From the NCBI GenBank assembly GCA_002437735.1, contig DJRC01000021.1, forward strand, positions 2,507 through 9,191: a stretch of DNA of 6,685 bases. The letters run 5' to 3'. The notes beneath the pieces are model-generated. The model did not search any database. It was not told where the DNA came from and was given only the letters and a program-made list of their open reading frames with translations. This document shows, piece by piece, positions 4,496-6,685 of this stretch. The position numbers and the translations under genes were made by a program. Position 1 is the first letter of the stretch; the number at the start of each line of letters is the position of its first letter. The stretch comes from Oscillospiraceae bacterium UBA6370. Its GTDB lineage: Bacteria; Bacillota; Clostridia; Oscillospirales; Oscillospiraceae.

Positions 4496-5588
4496 CGCCA
4501 TCACGCTGGAGCATTTCCGCAACTACGCGCACCAGAGCGTGACCTTCGATCCCTCGGTCAACGTCATTGTCGGCGAAAACGCGCAGGGCAAGACGAACCT
4601 GCTCGAGGCTGCCGTCTACCTCTCCTGCGCCAAGTCGCCCCGCGCCCGCACGGAGAAGGAGATGATCTCCTTTGACGCCGACGCGGCAAGGCTCACCGGC
4701 AGCGTCTTTTCCCGCGGCCGTGACTTTACGGTGGAGATCGAGCTGCCCCGCGGCAAGCGACGGAAAATGAGCGTCAATCAGGTCCCCTGCAAGCGTGCGG
4801 GCGACCTCTCGGGCGTGCTGAATACCGTCTATTTCTGCCCCGACGATCTCCTGCTCATCCGCGACGGCGCCGCGGCAAGGCGGCGCTTCATGGATCTCTC
4901 GCTCTCCCAACTCCGCCCGCGCTACGACGCGGCGCTGAGCGAGTATAACCGCCTCTACGACCACAAAACGCGCATCCTCCGCGACGCGGAGGAGCACCCA
5001 TCGCTGCTCGACGCGCTTCCCGACTTCAACCTCCGCATGGCGCAGTGCGGCGCGGTGCTCATCTATTACCGCGCCCGCTTCTGTAAGCTCCTCGCGGATT
5101 ATGCCGCGAGCGCCCACCGCGAATGCTCCGGCGGGCGGGAGGAACTGACGCTCGCGTACAGGACCGTCGGCACCGTCGCCGATCCGATGGCGCCGCAGGA
5201 GACGGTCTTTGACCAGCTCATGGCGCACCAGCGCGACCATTACCACGCCGAGCTTGCCTCACGCCTGTGTCTCTCCGGACCCCATAAGGACGATATTGAG
5301 GTCTCCATTGGCGGCGCCGCCGCCCGTGCCTACTCCTCGCAGGGTCAGACCCGCACCGCGGCGCTCTCCCTTAAGCTCGCCGAGCGCGACATTTTCCGCG
5401 AGCTGACCGGCTTTTCGCCCGTCCTTCTGCTCGATGATGTGCTCTCCGAGCTGGACCCCCGCCGGCAGGAATTTGTCTTGAACCGCATCTCCGGCGGCCA
5501 GGTCTTCATCACCTGCTGCGAGGAGGACCGGCTGGAATCCATGCTCGGCGGCAAGGTCCTCCACGTTGAAAACGGAAGGGTGGTCTGA
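4485..5588 (+). CDS. recF: DNA replication and repair protein RecF
   Basis: RecF is an SMC-like ATPase that binds gapped DNA and, with RecO and RecR, helps load RecA at stalled forks. It has 367 residues, normal for the family. It starts at the ATG at 4485 inside the end of the S4 gene, giving MRLDAITLEHFRNY, the typical RecF start. The nearest GGGAG lies 13 bases upstream, rather far, so initiation may depend on translation of the S4 gene. Motifs: Walker A GENAQGKTN (30-38), the YFCPDDLLLIRDGAAARRRFMD segment around 116-137, the ABC signature YSSQGQTRTAALSLKLAE (283-300), and Walker B PVLLLDDVLSELD (312-324). A CCEE pair of cysteines near 344 follows the strand after Walker B. remB follows after one base. 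Confidence 0.97.
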   Translation: MRLDAITLEHFRNYAHQSVTFDPSVNVIVGENAQGKTNLLEAAVYLSCAKSPRARTEKEMISFDADAARLTGSVFSRGRDFTVEIELPRGKRRKMSVNQVPCKRAGDLSGVLNTVYFCPDDLLLIRDGAAARRRFMDLSLSQLRPRYDAALSEYNRLYDHKTRILRDAEEHPSLLDALPDFNLRMAQCGAVLIYYRARFCKLLADYAASAHRECSGGREELTLAYRTVGTVADPMAPQETVFDQLMAHQRDHYHAELASRLCLSGPHKDDIEVSIGGAAARAYSSQGQTRTAALSLKLAERDIFRELTGFSPVLLLDDVLSELDPRRQEFVLNRISGGQVFITCCEEDRLESMLGGKVLHVENGRVV

Positions 5589-5589
5589 A

Positions 5590-5847
5590 ATGTACCTGCA
5601 CATCGGCCGCAATCAGATGCTCGCCGAGCGGCGCATCATCGGCATCTTTGATCTTGAGATCACCTCGCAGTCCAAGCTCACCCGCGCCTTTTTGGACCGC
5701 GCGCAGCAGGAGGGCACGGTGCTCGAGGTCTGCGACGACCTCCCCAAATCCTTCCTCGTCTGCGACCACCCCTACCACCCCCAGATCGTCTATCTCTCCG
5801 AGCTTTCGAGCCAAACACTACAGAGGAGAATGGAGGAACCGACATGA
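5590..5847 (+). CDS. remB: Extracellular matrix regulator RemB family (DUF370)
   Basis: An 85-residue DUF370 protein resembling B. subtilis RemB (YaaB), which lies at the same place between recF and gyrB. The related RemA is a DNA-binding activator of matrix and osmoprotection genes; RemB is less well understood. The ATG at 5590 gives MYLHIGRNQMLAERRIIGIFDLE, the family start, and GGAAGGG at 5574-5580 lies 9 bases upstream. The C-terminal part has IVYLSELSSQTLQRRM, like the S-x-x-TL-x-KR ending of Bacillus RemB. It is one base after recF, and its stop overlaps the next start (ATGA). A role in biofilm control in this organism is only inferred. Confidence 0.9.
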   Translation: MYLHIGRNQMLAERRIIGIFDLEITSQSKLTRAFLDRAQQEGTVLEVCDDLPKSFLVCDHPYHPQIVYLSELSSQTLQRRMEEPT

Positions 5848-6185
5848 AGACCCCGATTGCCCTGTCTATGCTGCTAAGTCCCTTTTCCCTTCCCCACGAC
5901 GAACGGTGGGTGATGCCCCTCGCACTCGGTCTTTTCGCGCTGCTGACGGTATTTTCCGCATGGTGGCTGAAAACGGAGGAGAGCGACAAATGGCGCTTCC
6001 AAAAAAAATTAAAGGTAACGACGCTTTGCTGGCTCGCGTGCGAGGTGCTCTGGCAGCTCCACGGCGAGGATGCGACGCTCTATTTCGCGCCGCTCACAGG
6101 CATTGTGTTTCTGTGCGTGCTGAGTGAAGCGCTCGTGTATGGCGTGTACCTTCTTGCAAAGAAGAAAAGACAGGCCGCGATGTAA
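5844..6185 (+). CDS. Unrecognised small membrane protein
   Basis: A 113-residue protein that I do not recognise. The ATG overlaps the remB stop (ATGA) and GGAGG at 5832-5836 lies 7 bases upstream, so translation is well supported. Three hydrophobic segments are visible: about 24-42 (MPLALGLFALLTVFSAWWL), 58-72 (KVTTLCWLACEVLWQ without its first residue) and 79-105 (an aromatic and aliphatic segment containing SEALVYGVYLLA). The loop at 43-57 is rich in Lys and Arg and the end is KKKRQ, so the positive-inside rule puts the C-terminus in the cytoplasm and the N-terminus outside. Two cysteines (62, 66) and Glu67 lie in the second helix. A run of eight A (6001-6008) lies in the coding sequence. 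Function is unknown; the operon position between remB and gyrB is the only hint. Confidence 0.8.
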   Translation: MKTPIALSMLLSPFSLPHDERWVMPLALGLFALLTVFSAWWLKTEESDKWRFQKKLKVTTLCWLACEVLWQLHGEDATLYFAPLTGIVFLCVLSEALVYGVYLLAKKKRQAAM

Positions 6186-6192
6186 GCGGCCT
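6172..6192 (+). terminator. Weak hairpin at the end of the small membrane protein gene
   Basis: AGGCCGC (6172-6178) pairs with GCGGCCT (6186-6192), a perfect 7-bp stem with a 7-base loop that contains the stop codon. Only two T follow (TTCCC), so it is a poor intrinsic terminator. It may cause pausing or a partial stop before gyrB. Confidence 0.3.
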
Positions 6193-6210
6193 TCCCATCC
6201 GAAAATACTA

Positions 6211-6268
6211 TACAAGGTGCGAAGAAACGTGTCGGAAGCCGTTCCGGCCCGGTTCTTCGTACCCTGTA
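6211..6268 (+). promoter_or_regulatory. Long inverted repeat in the gyrB leader
   Basis: TACAAGGTGCGAAGAA (6211-6226) and TTCTTCGTACCCTGTA (6253-6268) form a 16-position stem with 14 Watson-Crick pairs, one G·U and one A·C mismatch. The 26-base loop holds a smaller hairpin, CGGAA (6233-6237) with TTCCG (6242-6246). The outer stem ends 4 bases before the gyrB ribosome binding site (AAGGAG, 6273-6278), so it could affect translation or mRNA stability, or serve as a protein-binding site. No U-run follows. I know of no named RNA family with this form; the pairing is seen, the role is inferred. Confidence 0.5.
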
Positions 6269-6284
6269 CCGAAAGGAGAACCCC

Positions 6285-6685
6285 ATGGCAGACAACGAAC
6301 TTCTGCAGTCCACGGCGGTCGACGCCAACAACGATTACAATGCCTCGGAGATCCAGGTCCTTGAGGGACTGGAAGCGGTGCGCAAGCGCCCGGGCATGTA
6401 CATCGGCTCGACCTCCACGAGCGGCCTGCACCACCTCGTCTATGAGATCGTCGATAACTCCATCGACGAAGCCCTCGCGGGCTACTGCACGGACATCACC
6501 GTGCAGATCAATCCCGACAACACCATCACCGTCATCGATAACGGCCGCGGCATCCCCGTGGACATTCAGGCGCAGACCGGACGTCCCGCGCTCGAGGTCG
6601 TCTTTACCGTCCTGCACGCGGGCGGCAAGTTCGGCGGCGGGGGCTATAAGGTCTCCGGCGGCCTGCACGGCGTCGGCGCGAGCGT
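6285..6685 (+). CDS. gyrB: DNA gyrase subunit B, N-terminal part (cut by window edge)
   Basis: The first 133 codons of the ATPase subunit of gyrase, which with GyrA introduces negative supercoils; the rest lies beyond the right edge. ATG at 6285 follows AAGGAG by 6 bases. The GHKL ATPase motifs are visible: EIVDNSIDEALAG (Glu54 catalytic, Asn58 Mg-binding by family analogy), VIDNGRGIPVD (83-93), and the ATP lid HAGGKFGGGGYKVSGGLHGV (111-130). A ParE would look similar, but the position after recF/remB favours GyrB. It is 99 bases after the membrane protein gene, the widest gap on this side of oriC apart from the origin, and carries the inverted repeat at 6211-6268, which suggests some separate control. 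Confidence 0.96.
   Translation, partial: MADNELLQSTAVDANNDYNASEIQVLEGLEAVRKRPGMYIGSTSTSGLHHLVYEIVDNSIDEALAGYCTDITVQINPDNTITVIDNGRGIPVDIQAQTGRPALEVVFTVLHAGGKFGGGGYKVSGGLHGVGAS

Noticed and set aside
3119..4522. Long open frame on the minus strand opposite dnaN (467 codons)
   Set aside because: Shadow of dnaN; no recognisable motif and no separate ribosome binding site or promoter seen.
4473..5246. Open frame on the minus strand opposite recF (257 codons)
   Set aside because: Shadow of recF, compositionally biased and without family features.
5990..6127. Small out-of-frame ORF with GGAGGA in front (ATG 5990) inside the membrane protein gene
   Set aside because: The 45-residue product has no recognisable feature; the purine-rich stretch also codes for the TEESD segment of the main frame.
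6201..6216. AATACTATACAAG as a -10 region for gyrB
   Set aside because: Only 4 of 6 bases match in either register and no -35 box lies 16-18 bases upstream, so I do not call a promoter.
1..6685. Mobile element, CRISPR array, phage, defence or tRNA/rRNA genes
   Set aside because: I saw no spaced direct repeats, transposase motifs, tRNA cloverleaf signals or rRNA sequence; the gene order is the conserved origin cluster.

Overview
The window is a chromosomal replication origin region (oriC) of a low-G+C-phylum but GC-rich bacterium. Its gene order is the one known from Firmicutes/Bacillota: yidC–yidD–rnpA–rpmH pointing left, then dnaA–oriC–dnaN–S4 gene–recF–remB–(small membrane protein)–gyrB pointing right. 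RemB (DUF370), the S4-domain gene between dnaN and recF, and strong AGGAGG-type ribosome binding sites all point to Firmicutes. Together with the high GC they suggest a gut-type clostridium, perhaps Oscillospirales. The lineage is inferred from gene content and style, not from a database match.

Left part (1–1277, minus strand): an operon read from right to left, with rpmH (ribosomal protein L34), rnpA (protein part of RNase P), yidD (membrane insertion factor) and yidC (insertase, cut by the left edge). A consensus sigma-A promoter (TTGACA, 17 bp, TATAAT) lies upstream of rpmH. The rpmH leader and the rpmH–rnpA gap both contain inverted repeats.

Middle (1278–1614): a divergent promoter region. 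The dnaA promoter is TTGCTT, 17 bp, TATAAT with an extended -10 TG. dnaA starts at a TTG. A 16-bp palindrome sits between the two promoters.

Origin (2935–3148): the dnaA–dnaN gap holds four DnaA boxes, a C-rich spacer, a CTACTA pair (TAGTAG, DnaA-trio type, on the other strand) and an AT-rich stretch. This is the same order as the Bacillus subtilis unwinding site. The top strand here is very G-poor.

Right part (3149–6685): a tightly packed co-directional set. dnaN encodes the sliding clamp, then come a small S4 RNA-binding protein, recF (overlapping the S4 gene by 11 bases), remB (1 base after recF), an unrecognised three-helix membrane protein (4-base overlap with remB), and gyrB (cut by the right edge). 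A long inverted repeat lies directly ahead of the gyrB ribosome binding site.

The genes cover initiation (DnaA), processivity (DnaN), gap repair (RecF) and supercoiling (GyrB), beside RNA processing and membrane insertion. I found no new defence, mobile or biosynthetic system. The least explained items are the small membrane protein, the gyrB leader repeat, and the structured non-coding stretches around rpmH.
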